A stretch of 64,000 bases of DNA from Candidatus Krumholzibacteriota bacterium (GTDB lineage Bacteria; Krumholzibacteriota; Krumholzibacteriia; Krumholzibacteriales; WJIX01), in contig JAXHNR010000001.1 in NCBI GenBank assembly GCA_034520215.1, positions 558,001-622,000 of the forward strand, written 5' to 3'. Below the pieces are notes generated by a model. The model was given only the letters and a program-made list of their open reading frames with translations, was not told the origin of the DNA and did not search any database. Both the position numbers and the translations under genes were made by a program. Positions within the stretch are counted from its first letter, which is position 1, and every line of letters begins with the position of its first letter. Below, one piece after another: positions 8,564 to 17,490 of the stretch.

Positions 8564-9715
8564 GTGGATTTTGAACTGACCACAGAACAAAGGGATATTA
8601 AAGAAGCTGCCAGGAAATTCGCAAAGGGTGAGTTTACAAAGGAATTAGCCCAGAAACATGAAATGGAACATTCCTTTCCGCGTTCAGTATGGAAAAAGGC
8701 ATGTGAACTTGGATTTATAGGTCTCCATTTTCCCGCTGAATGCGGGGGGGCTGGATTGAATGTGATGGAAAATGTTCTTGTAGTAGAAGAATTCTGCAGA
8801 ATGGATTCCGGAATTGGTACCGCGGTGGCGCTTTCTGATTTTGCCTCTGAAATAATCATGCGGTTTGGCTCTGATAAACAGAAGAAGAAATATTTGCCTG
8901 CCGTCGCTTCCGGCAGGATGATATCTGCCGGAGCATTTACCGAGCCCAACCACGGGAGCGATATTACCCGTATGGACACAAGAGCTGAGAAGAAGGGTGA
9001 TAAATGGGTTATTAACGGGACAAAAACATTTATTACAAATGGAGAGATCGCGGATTTTTATATTGTCCTTTGTCAGATTGATTCTGAAGTCAAACCCTCC
9101 TACAGGGGTATGGCCAACATAATTGTAGACAGTGACACTCAAGGGGTTACTACAGAGGATGTCGGTCAGAAAATGGGAATAAAGATGACTTCAACCGCGG
9201 AAATTTCATTTGATGAAGTCGAGGTGCCTCTGGAAAATATTATTGGTGAAGAGGGGAAGGGCTTTTATCAGGTTCTTGAATTCTTTGACGAAAGCAGAAT
9301 TGAGATTGCGGCAACAGCACTTGGTATAGCTGAGGGAGCATATGACAGAGCTGTGAATTATATGATGGAGAGAGAACAGTTCGGCAGGCCTATTGCAAAA
9401 TTTCAGGTTACTCAACACAAGATTGCCAAGATGGCAAGTATGATCGAAGCCGCGAAATTATTAACTTATAAAGCCGCTTGGAACTTTGACCAGGGCAGAA
9501 TTGACCCTAAATTAACTTCCATCGCCAAATACATTGCCGCTAAGACCGCGGTTCTTGTTGCTGATGAAGCTATTCAGATACACGGCGGTTACGGTTATAT
9601 TATGGAATACGAAGTTGAGCGCTTTTATCGGGACGCTAAAATAGCTGAGATTTATGAAGGCACAAAGGAAATACAGAAGAATACGATAGCAAGCGAGATT
9701 ATGAAAAAATTATAG
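8564..9715 (+). CDS. Acyl-CoA dehydrogenase (short/branched-chain type)
   Basis: A 383-aa flavoprotein that oxidises acyl-CoA to trans-2-enoyl-CoA and passes electrons to ETF. GTG start with GGGAGGAAA just ahead. Family marks in order: the N-terminal helical domain; the FAD/substrate blocks GAFTEPNHGSD and VINGTKTFITNG; EREQFGRPIAKFQ; IHGGYGY; and IAEIYEGTKEIQ, whose Glu365 is the likely catalytic base as in short-chain enzymes. Length is standard. The fused EtfBA and the ETF-quinone oxidoreductase lie 8-12 kb downstream on the other strand and would take its electrons. Substrate chain length cannot be fixed from sequence. Confidence 0.93.
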   Translation: MDFELTTEQRDIKEAARKFAKGEFTKELAQKHEMEHSFPRSVWKKACELGFIGLHFPAECGGAGLNVMENVLVVEEFCRMDSGIGTAVALSDFASEIIMRFGSDKQKKKYLPAVASGRMISAGAFTEPNHGSDITRMDTRAEKKGDKWVINGTKTFITNGEIADFYIVLCQIDSEVKPSYRGMANIIVDSDTQGVTTEDVGQKMGIKMTSTAEISFDEVEVPLENIIGEEGKGFYQVLEFFDESRIEIAATALGIAEGAYDRAVNYMMEREQFGRPIAKFQVTQHKIAKMASMIEAAKLLTYKAAWNFDQGRIDPKLTSIAKYIAAKTAVLVADEAIQIHGGYGYIMEYEVERFYRDAKIAEIYEGTKEIQKNTIASEIMKKL

Positions 9716-9731
9716 ATCCATTGATCTATAA
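9710..9731 (+). terminator. Possible weak terminator hairpin after acyl-CoA dehydrogenase
   Basis: Perfect AT-rich 9-bp hairpin TTATAGATC-CATT-GATCTATAA overlapping the stop codon, followed by CCCCTTTT rather than a clean T run. Confidence 0.35.
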
Positions 9732-9866
9732 CCCCTTTTAACTTTAAGTTATACTGTAGCTATTTTATTACAGTTTAATGAGTTTCATTCTGCTTTGATA
9801 GTCCTGTTGGAGTAATTCCGTTTATTAGGCGGGATTATACAACATCTATATGGTTTGGAGGAAGAA

Positions 9867-11237
9867 TTGGCCGCCGAATATGATCTGGTTGTAATTGGGG
9901 GTGGTCCTGCCGGTTATCCAGCCGCGATAAGGGCTTCTCAAATGGGCGCGAATGTTTGCCTTGTAGAAAGGGAAAAATTGGGAGGTGTATGTTTGAACTG
10001 GGGATGTATTCCCACTAAGACTTTGCACGCCGCGGCTCATCTGATTGAGCAAGCCGGGGAAGGCAGCAAAACTGGCCTGAAGGGTTCCTTAAAAGTTGAT
10101 CTGGAGGGTCTTTTATCACACAAAAAAGCGGTTATAGATAATCTTGTCTCCGGTGTTGAAAAGCTGCTGAAGAAAAGAGGGATTAATGTTGTCAAAGGTA
10201 GAGCGGAAATAGTTGGTGCCGGAGAGGTTTATATCGAAGAAACAGGGTCAATCAGGGGAAAGAAGCTCATTATTGCCACGGGCTCTTCAGAGATAGCACT
10301 GCCCGGTATGGAGTTTGACGGCCAACGAGTTATAAGCAGCAAAGATATTTTGAATTTGAATAAGTTGCCCGAATCTCTCCTCATAATAGGCGGTGGTGTT
10401 ATAGGCTGTGAATTTGCCTCAATTCTAAACGCTTTTGGATGCGGGATTACTATTGTTGAGATGCTGCCTTCGCTCATCTCGGGAGAAGACCGAAAGGTAA
10501 GCAGGTTTCTGAAAGCCTTTTTGAGGAGGAAGGGTGTAGTGACACATCTTGGCAGAAAGGTTGAGAGTCTTCATAGAGGAAACAAGAGTGTTACAGCTCA
10601 TCTTGATAACGGTACTGAAATTGAATCTGAGTCGGTTCTTGTTTCAGTTGGCAGGACTCCCAACATAGATAATATTGGTCTTGAGAATTTAGGCGTTGGA
10701 ATGGATAAATCAGGTATCGAAGTAAACCGCCGGATGGAAACGAGTGTTAATGGAGTATTTGCCGCCGGGGATGTCGCGGGCGGTATGCTCCTGGCTCACG
10801 TCGCCACGCGAGAAGGAATTGTTGCAGCCGAAAATGCTCTCGGACGAAATACAGAGATAGATTATTCTCTCGTTCCTTCAACTATTTATACTCTTCCCGA
10901 GATTGCTCATGTCGGTCTCACGGAGGAAGAAGCCGCGGATAGAAATATAGAAATAATAACAGGTAATTTCCCCTTTTCAGCGAACGGTAAAGCTCAAGGG
11001 CTCCGCGAGAAAGACGGCTTTGTCAAATGGATAGCTGAAAAATCAAGTGGAAAACTTAGGGGGCTCCATATAATCGGACCACAGGCAACGGAGCTTATCT
11101 CAGTGGGAATAATCGCGCTCGAGCGCGGAATGAAATCCGATGATTTCGAGCGTGTAGTTATTCCTCATCCGACCCTTTCTGAAAGCATTTCTGAGGCAGC
11201 GGATGATATAAATGACCGCGCCATTAATATATACTGA
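9867..11237 (+). CDS. lpdA: Dihydrolipoyl dehydrogenase (E3)
   Basis: A 456-aa FAD-dependent disulfide oxidoreductase that reoxidises dihydrolipoamide of 2-oxoacid dehydrogenase or glycine-cleavage complexes with NAD+. TTG at 9867 is chosen as start because GGAGG lies five bases ahead; a TTG at 9855 would overlap that site. Visible are the FAD dinucleotide fold GGGPAG (11-16), the redox pair C42/C47 in GGVCLNWGCIPTK, the NAD fold IIGGGVIGCEFA, the FAD site GVFAAGDV, and the C-terminal HPTLSESISEA with the catalytic His-Glu. No E1 or E2 gene is next to it, so the complex it serves is elsewhere. Confidence 0.95.
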   Translation: MAAEYDLVVIGGGPAGYPAAIRASQMGANVCLVEREKLGGVCLNWGCIPTKTLHAAAHLIEQAGEGSKTGLKGSLKVDLEGLLSHKKAVIDNLVSGVEKLLKKRGINVVKGRAEIVGAGEVYIEETGSIRGKKLIIATGSSEIALPGMEFDGQRVISSKDILNLNKLPESLLIIGGGVIGCEFASILNAFGCGITIVEMLPSLISGEDRKVSRFLKAFLRRKGVVTHLGRKVESLHRGNKSVTAHLDNGTEIESESVLVSVGRTPNIDNIGLENLGVGMDKSGIEVNRRMETSVNGVFAAGDVAGGMLLAHVATREGIVAAENALGRNTEIDYSLVPSTIYTLPEIAHVGLTEEEAADRNIEIITGNFPFSANGKAQGLREKDGFVKWIAEKSSGKLRGLHIIGPQATELISVGIIALERGMKSDDFERVVIPHPTLSESISEAADDINDRAINIY

Positions 11238-11287
11238 TTGTTGCCCCTTTTATTAAAACTCGCCTGTTCAGGAGGTTGAACCTTATT

Positions 11288-14014
11288 ATGAATGGTAATA
11301 ATTTTCTTAAAAATTCCATGATACTATTAATTACGGGCGCTGTTTTTTGTGTGCTTTTTCCCTCCCGAGCCGCGGCCGGCAAACTGGGTGTTTCTGAGAA
11401 TGAAAGAAGTTCCCTCGGCCCGGATATTATTTTCGATTCTCATCCGGCCTCTAAAGTGGTTTGTATCGCGGTATCAGTAGGATCCGGGTCAGTTTATGAG
11501 AAGCCTCATATAAGAGGAATATCCCATTTCATTGAGCATATGGTTTTTAATGGATCAGAACGTTTTACAAGAGAAGAAATCAGTGACTGGGTTGATGATA
11601 CAGGTGCTTTTCTTAATGCTTTCACAAGGAAAGAAAGAACGATTTATTTTATGTTGGTGAGGAGAGATCTTGCGGAAGAAGGGGTTGAAATTCTCTCACA
11701 GATGCTTCTGCGCTCAGTCTTTCCGCGGGAAGAGCTTGAAAAAGAACGAAAAATCGTTCTTGAAGAGATCACCAAAACACTGGATAACCCGGGTCAGGCA
11801 AGAAGAAGATACATAGATAACTATCTGTTCAGAGGAAGCCGGTTTACTGATCCTGTTCTAGGCTATCCGTCTACGGTGAAGGAAATTACAAGGGATCAGC
11901 TAATCTCTTATTACAGGAGATTTTATAAGCCTTCTAATATGAAGATTTTTGTTATGGGCGGGTTTGACAGAGTGTCTCTTCAGAATATAATAAAAGATTA
12001 TTTCCGGTTTTCACTTTCCGGATGCGAAAATGAGTATGAAGATAAATGCCTCAGAGGGGGAAATTCCAGATCCCATTCCCGCCCCTTTGTCTCATCTTCG
12101 CCGGATATTCCAAGGTGGAGCAATGAGATAACAACCAGATATTGTAACAGTGTGACCCCGGGATTTGATATGTTAGTCAGAATACCGGGAGATGTCGAGG
12201 CACAGGATCTCGCGCTATCTACAATCATGGAGGATATTCTTGCCTCAGAAAATTCGCCTCTGAGGGAAAAGTTTGAAGCCGCGGGGATCAAGTTTCCCAG
12301 AGTGAGCTTGGAAATATACAGCGGATTTTCCGCTTTGAGATTTCATTTTCCTTCGATAAAAGGAGGGAGTGATGATTGCCTTAAAATTCCGGAAATACTC
12401 GGGGAGCTGGCTCACTGGGAGCCGGGCCGAAGAGAGGTTGATTCATCATGTATTTCCTATCTGTCGTCAAATGCTTTCGATCGTGAAAAATTCCATTACT
12501 ATATTATGCTTCACGGTGAAACAATGAGTCTTCTGGGGGAGAGTTATCTTAATAGTTTTATAGAAGAAATAAAAGAAATAGACAGAGAAGATATAGAGAA
12601 GCTGCTGGGAAAAACCTTTGATGATATTGAATATAATGCCTGTCTTGTGCGAAAAGGAGAACGCAGATTTAAAGAACTGACAACGCCGGAAAAAACTATC
12701 GTAAAAAAACTTCCAAACGGCTGTGTAGTTTCTGCTAGTCAAAGGGAAGATTCAGAGATAGCGGCTTTAAATATACTGATTAAACACCGAAATTGTCTGG
12801 ATGCTCTTTTAATTCCCGGTTCTTCAACGGTTCTTCACGGTATATTGGAGATGTCCGAATATGCCTCTGAGCTTTCACAAAAATTGGAGTCCCTGGGAGC
12901 CCGGGTTGAATGGGGAGACAATCCTTATATACCAATGGATGATTACAGACTCAATCCGTCATTTTCGTTTATTCGACTGGAGGCGCCGGGGGCTAACTTC
13001 AGGGAAGCGGCCGGGCTTTTGGTAGATTACATTCGGGAACCGGGTTTTAAGTTGGCTGATATCAGCCGGTCTCAAAGGCGTTTGATGAGAGATATCTCAG
13101 TAAGAAGACAAGGTGCCCTCTTTAAACTAGAAAGAAGATTCTATAAAAAGCTTTTCGGCGAGCATCCTTTCGGCAATTCAATTTTCCCCGGCCCTCAATA
13201 TTGGGAAAAAATTACAGTGGAAAGTCTTGACAGCTACAGCAAGAAATATTTTACAGGACGAAACATTATAGCATCGGTTGTGTCGGGGGATCTTCCATCT
13301 AAATCGGGCGAGTTTCTCTCTAAGCTCTTTTCGTTGTTTTCTGCCGGAAAAATAAAACCGGAGAAAGACGGGGCTAAAGACCCGCTCCGGATTTTATCAT
13401 CGGACAGTATTTGTGAAAGCTTTCCCGGAAAATGGCCTAAAGGAAGATTTGAGTTTCCCTCTCCCGGTTCGGGAGCTTATCTGATGGCGGGATTTGCCTC
13501 TCCGGCTGGAGATTCTGATAAAATGGCCGCTATTCTTGTTACTTCCGAGATTCTAAGTTCCCGTATGCAGGATGAAATAAGGGAAGGTCTCGGCCTGGCG
13601 TATTCAACGGGGTGTAGAACTAAATTCATGAAGGGAGGAGCGGTAACTTCGGCGTATCTGGGCACAAGAGCTAAAAATATGGAAAAATCCCGAGAAGCCC
13701 TAAAGGGACAGATCGAAAAACTTGGTCAAGAGAAACCTGACAAAGATGAAGTCACAGAAGCGATTAACAGAATTATTTCCAGAATGGAAAGAAGAAGACT
13801 TTCCAGTATTAATCAGGCTTTTTATTCCGGCAAGAATCTATTCTTATCAGGAAATATCAGGCTTGAAGAAGAGATTATCAGGGTTGATTTAGAAAGCGTT
13901 AACATGATTATAGATAAGTATCTGGGTGTTGACAATATGCTATATATTGATTTTGTTCCCCGTCCCGCGAAGGAGGGTGAAAGACAAATATATGAAAATG
14001 CCCCGAATCATTAA
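11288..14014 (+). CDS. Exported M16-family zinc metallopeptidase (pitrilysin type)
   Basis: A 908-aa secreted or periplasmic peptidase. The ATG at 11288 gives a clean signal peptide (MILLITGAVFCVLF, cleavage near SRAAAG); GGAGG lies 12 bases before it, and the in-frame TTG at 11276 directly abuts that site. The inverted zinc motif HFIEH is at residues 80-84, and a downstream Glu in the KERKIVLEEI helix should complete the site. Two M16 halves follow, the second (from about 470) without HxxEH, as in the inactive lid half of the family. The R/Y-type substrate signature is recognisable late in the protein (REGLGLAYSTG). It removes peptides in the envelope; the exact substrate is unknown. Confidence 0.92.
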   Translation: MNGNNFLKNSMILLITGAVFCVLFPSRAAAGKLGVSENERSSLGPDIIFDSHPASKVVCIAVSVGSGSVYEKPHIRGISHFIEHMVFNGSERFTREEISDWVDDTGAFLNAFTRKERTIYFMLVRRDLAEEGVEILSQMLLRSVFPREELEKERKIVLEEITKTLDNPGQARRRYIDNYLFRGSRFTDPVLGYPSTVKEITRDQLISYYRRFYKPSNMKIFVMGGFDRVSLQNIIKDYFRFSLSGCENEYEDKCLRGGNSRSHSRPFVSSSPDIPRWSNEITTRYCNSVTPGFDMLVRIPGDVEAQDLALSTIMEDILASENSPLREKFEAAGIKFPRVSLEIYSGFSALRFHFPSIKGGSDDCLKIPEILGELAHWEPGRREVDSSCISYLSSNAFDREKFHYYIMLHGETMSLLGESYLNSFIEEIKEIDREDIEKLLGKTFDDIEYNACLVRKGERRFKELTTPEKTIVKKLPNGCVVSASQREDSEIAALNILIKHRNCLDALLIPGSSTVLHGILEMSEYASELSQKLESLGARVEWGDNPYIPMDDYRLNPSFSFIRLEAPGANFREAAGLLVDYIREPGFKLADISRSQRRLMRDISVRRQGALFKLERRFYKKLFGEHPFGNSIFPGPQYWEKITVESLDSYSKKYFTGRNIIASVVSGDLPSKSGEFLSKLFSLFSAGKIKPEKDGAKDPLRILSSDSICESFPGKWPKGRFEFPSPGSGAYLMAGFASPAGDSDKMAAILVTSEILSSRMQDEIREGLGLAYSTGCRTKFMKGGAVTSAYLGTRAKNMEKSREALKGQIEKLGQEKPDKDEVTEAINRIISRMERRRLSSINQAFYSGKNLFLSGNIRLEEEIIRVDLESVNMIIDKYLGVDNMLYIDFVPRPAKEGERQIYENAPNH

Positions 14015-14032
14015 ATTAATTAATTAAATTTG

Positions 14033-14065
14033 TTGACGAACCTTTTATTTTTGTTTACTTATAAT
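14033..14065 (+). promoter_or_regulatory. Possible promoter of the ferredoxin-selD unit
   Basis: TTGACG (14033-14038) and a perfect TATAAT (14060-14065), but the 21-base spacer is too long for a standard sigma70 site. The -10 may work with another -35 or an activator. Confidence 0.35.
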
Positions 14066-14081
14066 GAAAGTTGGAAATTAA

Positions 14082-14279
<198 letters not shown>

Positions 14280-14292
14280 TTGAAGGGTAATT

Positions 14293-15339
14293 ATGTCGTC
14301 AAAGAAATACCGTTTGACAACTATGGCTTCCTGTGCGGGCTGAGCTTCTAAGCTCAGCCCGACGGAGTTGTGGCAGGCCTTAAAAGAACTACCTGTATAT
14401 AATCATCCGGATCTTATCCTGGGTTGTGATGATGTGGATGACAGTGGTGTAATGCGTATCAATGATGAGAAAGCAATTATCGTTTCAGTCGATTTCTTTC
14501 CCGCGATTGTCGACGATCCATATATCTTCGGGCAGGTTGCGGCGGCGAATGCCATGAGCGATATTTACGCGATGGGTGGAAGCCCATTATGCGCTCTTAA
14601 TATCGTTTCTTTTCCCGATGGTGAACTGCCGATATCTGTAATGAGGGATATGTTAAAAGGCGGCGCGGAAAAGGTTTCCGAAGCCGGGGCGATTGTTGTC
14701 GGAGGGCACACAATGAAAGATTCGGAGCTCAAATACGGCCTTTCCGTTACAGGTTTGGCCCATCCCGCCGAGATTGTCAGAACCGGCGGAGCATTACCCG
14801 GAGACAGTATTGTTCTGACAAAGCCGCTTGGATCGGGTATCTATTCGACTGCTCTTAAAGCTGATGAACTTCCACCGGAGCTTGAGAGTGATTTCTACGG
14901 GATGATGACTACACTTAACCGTGACGCTTCTGAAGTTATGAAAGAGTTCGGAGTGCATGCCTGCACGGATGTAACGGGATTTGGACTTCTGGGGCACACT
15001 CTTGAAATGGCTGAATCTTCCTCCGTTGCCATTGAGCTCGAGCTGGATGCTCTTCCTCTTCTTGAAAACTTGAGGGATTATGCTGACAGGGGATTTCTTA
15101 CCGGAGGTGGACTGGCAAATTACAACTCTGTTAAAGAGAAATTAGTTCTGAAACGTAAAGTTTCGTCGGTGGAACAAATGATAATGTGCGACCCTCAGAC
15201 CTCGGGAGGTCTTCTGGTTGCTATCCCCGCGGAAAAGGCAGAAAAATATGTTGAAACCCTCAGGGGCAAAGGGCATAAAGATGTTTCCCTGGTTGGTAAA
15301 GTAATTTCCGCGGAAGAGCCGGAAATAGTTATCAGATAA
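14293..15339 (+). CDS. selD: Selenide, water dikinase (selenophosphate synthetase), itself a selenoprotein
   Basis: A 348-aa enzyme making selenophosphate, the selenium donor for selenocysteine and selenouridine, from selenide and ATP. It is complete only with TGA 14341-14343 read as selenocysteine: the N-terminus is MSSKKYRLTTMASCAG-Sec-ASK. Sec17 and Lys20 fall exactly at the positions of the catalytic Cys17 and Lys20 of E. coli SelD. Downstream are DFFPAIVDDPY, GGHTMKDSE, TDVTGFGLLGH and CDPQTSGGL, all SelD blocks. A naive call would begin at an in-frame TTG (14368) and lose the active site. The UGA lies in a perfect 11-bp inverted repeat. queH lies directly downstream on the other strand. 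Confidence 0.95.
14337..14379 (+). promoter_or_regulatory. SECIS-region hairpin of selD
   Basis: GGGCTGAGCTT (14337-14347) and AAGCTCAGCCC (14350-14360) form a perfect 11-bp stem that contains the UGA itself. Once the ribosome melts this, AGCTC can pair instead with GAGTT to put an apical loop a few bases further down. Which form SelB reads cannot be decided by eye. Confidence 0.6.
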
Positions 15340-15345
15340 ACCCGG

Positions 15346-15933
15346 CTATTTCTTATCTTTCTGTGACCTTTCTTTTCTTATTTTTTCCCTTGATTCTTCA
15401 AGACTTAATACGCATCCGCAGTAGTTTTGCCTGCTCAGCTTCAGCTTCCCGCTTTGTTCTACACTGATCTTAAATCCATCTTTTTTCTTGAAATCCTCGT
15501 TGTAGAAAGTTACACCGTGTTTTTTTGCCGCTTTATCTGCTGCTTCCCTGATACGTTTATATATTTTGTGAGGACTCACAGAAAGTGTGGTAGTGAATAA
15601 TTCTATACCGATGCCGGCGGCCATTTTTGCGGTTTCATCCAGTCTTATTCCATAGCATTCCCAGCAGCGCTTACTTTTTTCGGGCAAATCTCTGTAAGGC
15701 ATAACAGCTTTTTCCCAGTCCGCGGTGTTATATGAGCCTGTTATAAGGTTTACACCTAAATGACCGCTTAAAAACTTCATATCTTCCAGCCGAAGAATAT
15801 ATTCTTTTTCCGGATATATATTCGGATTATAGAAAAAGGCTGACACTTCGAAATTTTCCTGAAGATGGGGTATAACATAGCTTGAGCAGGAAGCACAGCA
15901 TGTGTGTAAAAGTATTTGTGTCTTAGGATTCAT
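15346..15933 (-). CDS. queH: Epoxyqueuosine reductase QueH
   Basis: A 195-aa iron-sulfur enzyme of the QueH (DUF208) family, which carries out the last step of queuosine synthesis in tRNA (epoxyqueuosine to queuosine). The set of conserved cysteines is present: HTCCASC at 11-16, RCWECYGIRL in the middle and YCGC near the C-terminus. SVSPHKIYKRI is also a family block. The start lies three bases after the stop of the M23 peptidase gene, so the two are likely cotranscribed, although their functions look unrelated. It ends six bases from the convergent selD. Confidence 0.93.
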   Translation of the reverse strand: MNPKTQILLHTCCASCSSYVIPHLQENFEVSAFFYNPNIYPEKEYILRLEDMKFLSGHLGVNLITGSYNTADWEKAVMPYRDLPEKSKRCWECYGIRLDETAKMAAGIGIELFTTTLSVSPHKIYKRIREAADKAAKKHGVTFYNEDFKKKDGFKISVEQSGKLKLSRQNYCGCVLSLEESREKIRKERSQKDKK

Positions 15934-15936
15934 TAA

Positions 15937-17325
15937 TCAACGTGTAACTGAAGAATGGTGTTGTGAAACATTCCTCCCCGATTCTGCTTTCTTTTCCAAC
16001 TCCGCTTGACTACTGATATTTTCGGTTTGCTCTTTAGAAACAGTTGTACCGACAGCTATTTTGTTCAGCTCGGAGAGATAGCTGTTCTTTACAAATTCGA
16101 ATCTGTCCATTATAGAACGGTCGACAGGTTCGGCGGGGGGAAGTTCTAATTTTCTGGGGTTTATAAAACGGCCATTTTTCTTTATTCTGTAATCAAGGTG
16201 AGGACCTGTCGCGTAACCTGTAGCTCCAACGTATCCTATAACGTCTCCCTGTTTTACCTTTGCCCCATATTTTATCCCCTTGGCGAATTTGCTGAGATGG
16301 AGATAATATGAAGTATAATCCCGGTTGTGTCTTATTTTTATGTAATTGCCGTTGGCGCGCGTTCTGGATGCTTTAATTACCGTTCCATTCCCCGAAGCTT
16401 GTACCGGAGTTCCGGTTGGAGCGGCATAGTCGATTCCGTAGTGCGGCATGTAGTGATGAAGGATCGGGTGAAAACGGCTTTTACTGTAGCTTGAGCTTAT
16501 TCTTGTAAAGTTCAGGGGTGCCTTGATTAATTGTTTGCGGAGTGAATTACCTTCTTCATTGAAATAGTCGGGATACTTATCCCCTTTATTGTTAAAGAGA
16601 AAAGCGTAGTGTTTTTCGCCGCTGCAGTTAAATTCTGCCGCCAGTATCCTGTTGATCTTCCTTGTGGTTTTATTCTGAAAGTGGTTTTTTATTTCCTTTT
16701 CTTCGTATACCAGTCTATAGTAGTCATCGGGGCGGATATCGTGGAAGAAATCTATATCCCAGCGGAAGATATTATTTATGTTCGATGCCAGTTCAAAGGG
16801 CATTTGGTTTCTGGAGATTGATTCGTATAGCGAATTTCTGATAATACCGGAAACCGATCTCTTGTGGATTTTAAATGGACAATAAATTCTCCGAGCCTTA
16901 ACAGTATCATTGACCGCTGTAACCTCAAGAAATTCTTCATCATTTATGGAGAACTCGAAACGTTTAGTGTATCGGCCGTTGCCGGAAAAAATTCTGTAGC
17001 TCTGACCGGGGTATATTCTTCTGAGGTTATAGACATCACTGGACGCTTTTACAATCTTGTTGATCATCTGCGGGGAGATATCACATTTTCTCATAAGATC
17101 AAAGAAATTCATGTTTTTGCCGACAACACCCTGAAAAGAAGGGGTGGAGGCTTTGGGAGCGGCAGGTTGGAGGGTTTCCCGTAAAGGCAATTCTTCCGTG
17201 CTCGAAGAAGGTGTTTTTTTATCGGGGTTTTCCCTGTCGAATGATACGGCAAGGAAAAATAGAAGAACTGTTGCAAGACCAACCAAAACGCTCGCTAAAA
17301 GTTTATTTATACTAAATTTCTTCAT
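15937..17325 (-). CDS. M23 (LytM) family peptidoglycan endopeptidase-like protein
   Basis: A 462-aa envelope protein of the MepM type. The ATG at 17325 (MKKFSINKLLASVLVGL) begins the membrane anchor; an upstream ATG in frame (17355) adds ten residues. After a Ser/Pro-rich linker come an OapA/LysM-like part (NFFDLMRKCDISPQMINKIVKASSDVYNL) and a second domain. The M23 domain (about 290-410) carries HYGIDYAA, the first zinc ligands, and YYLHL. Its last motif is GPHLDYRI, where the usual second His of HxH is Asp; this variant is seen in part of the family but could weaken zinc binding. The role is cell-wall crosslink cleavage or its regulation. Confidence 0.88.
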   Translation of the reverse strand: MKKFSINKLLASVLVGLATVLLFFLAVSFDRENPDKKTPSSSTEELPLRETLQPAAPKASTPSFQGVVGKNMNFFDLMRKCDISPQMINKIVKASSDVYNLRRIYPGQSYRIFSGNGRYTKRFEFSINDEEFLEVTAVNDTVKARRIYCPFKIHKRSVSGIIRNSLYESISRNQMPFELASNINNIFRWDIDFFHDIRPDDYYRLVYEEKEIKNHFQNKTTRKINRILAAEFNCSGEKHYAFLFNNKGDKYPDYFNEEGNSLRKQLIKAPLNFTRISSSYSKSRFHPILHHYMPHYGIDYAAPTGTPVQASGNGTVIKASRTRANGNYIKIRHNRDYTSYYLHLSKFAKGIKYGAKVKQGDVIGYVGATGYATGPHLDYRIKKNGRFINPRKLELPPAEPVDRSIMDRFEFVKNSYLSELNKIAVGTTVSKEQTENISSQAELEKKAESGRNVSQHHSSVTR

Positions 17326-17490
17326 TACATCCGTCCTGTTGTTTATTACAGACAAGATACCTGTTTTTTGGCAGCGGGGTCAAGATAAAATAATGAACTG
17401 AAATAATAAAACCCCGGGTTCTTGAATTATATAACTATATGTAGTGATAGGCTGTTACTGGAGTGCTTCCCTGCCGTTTCAGGTATATCA

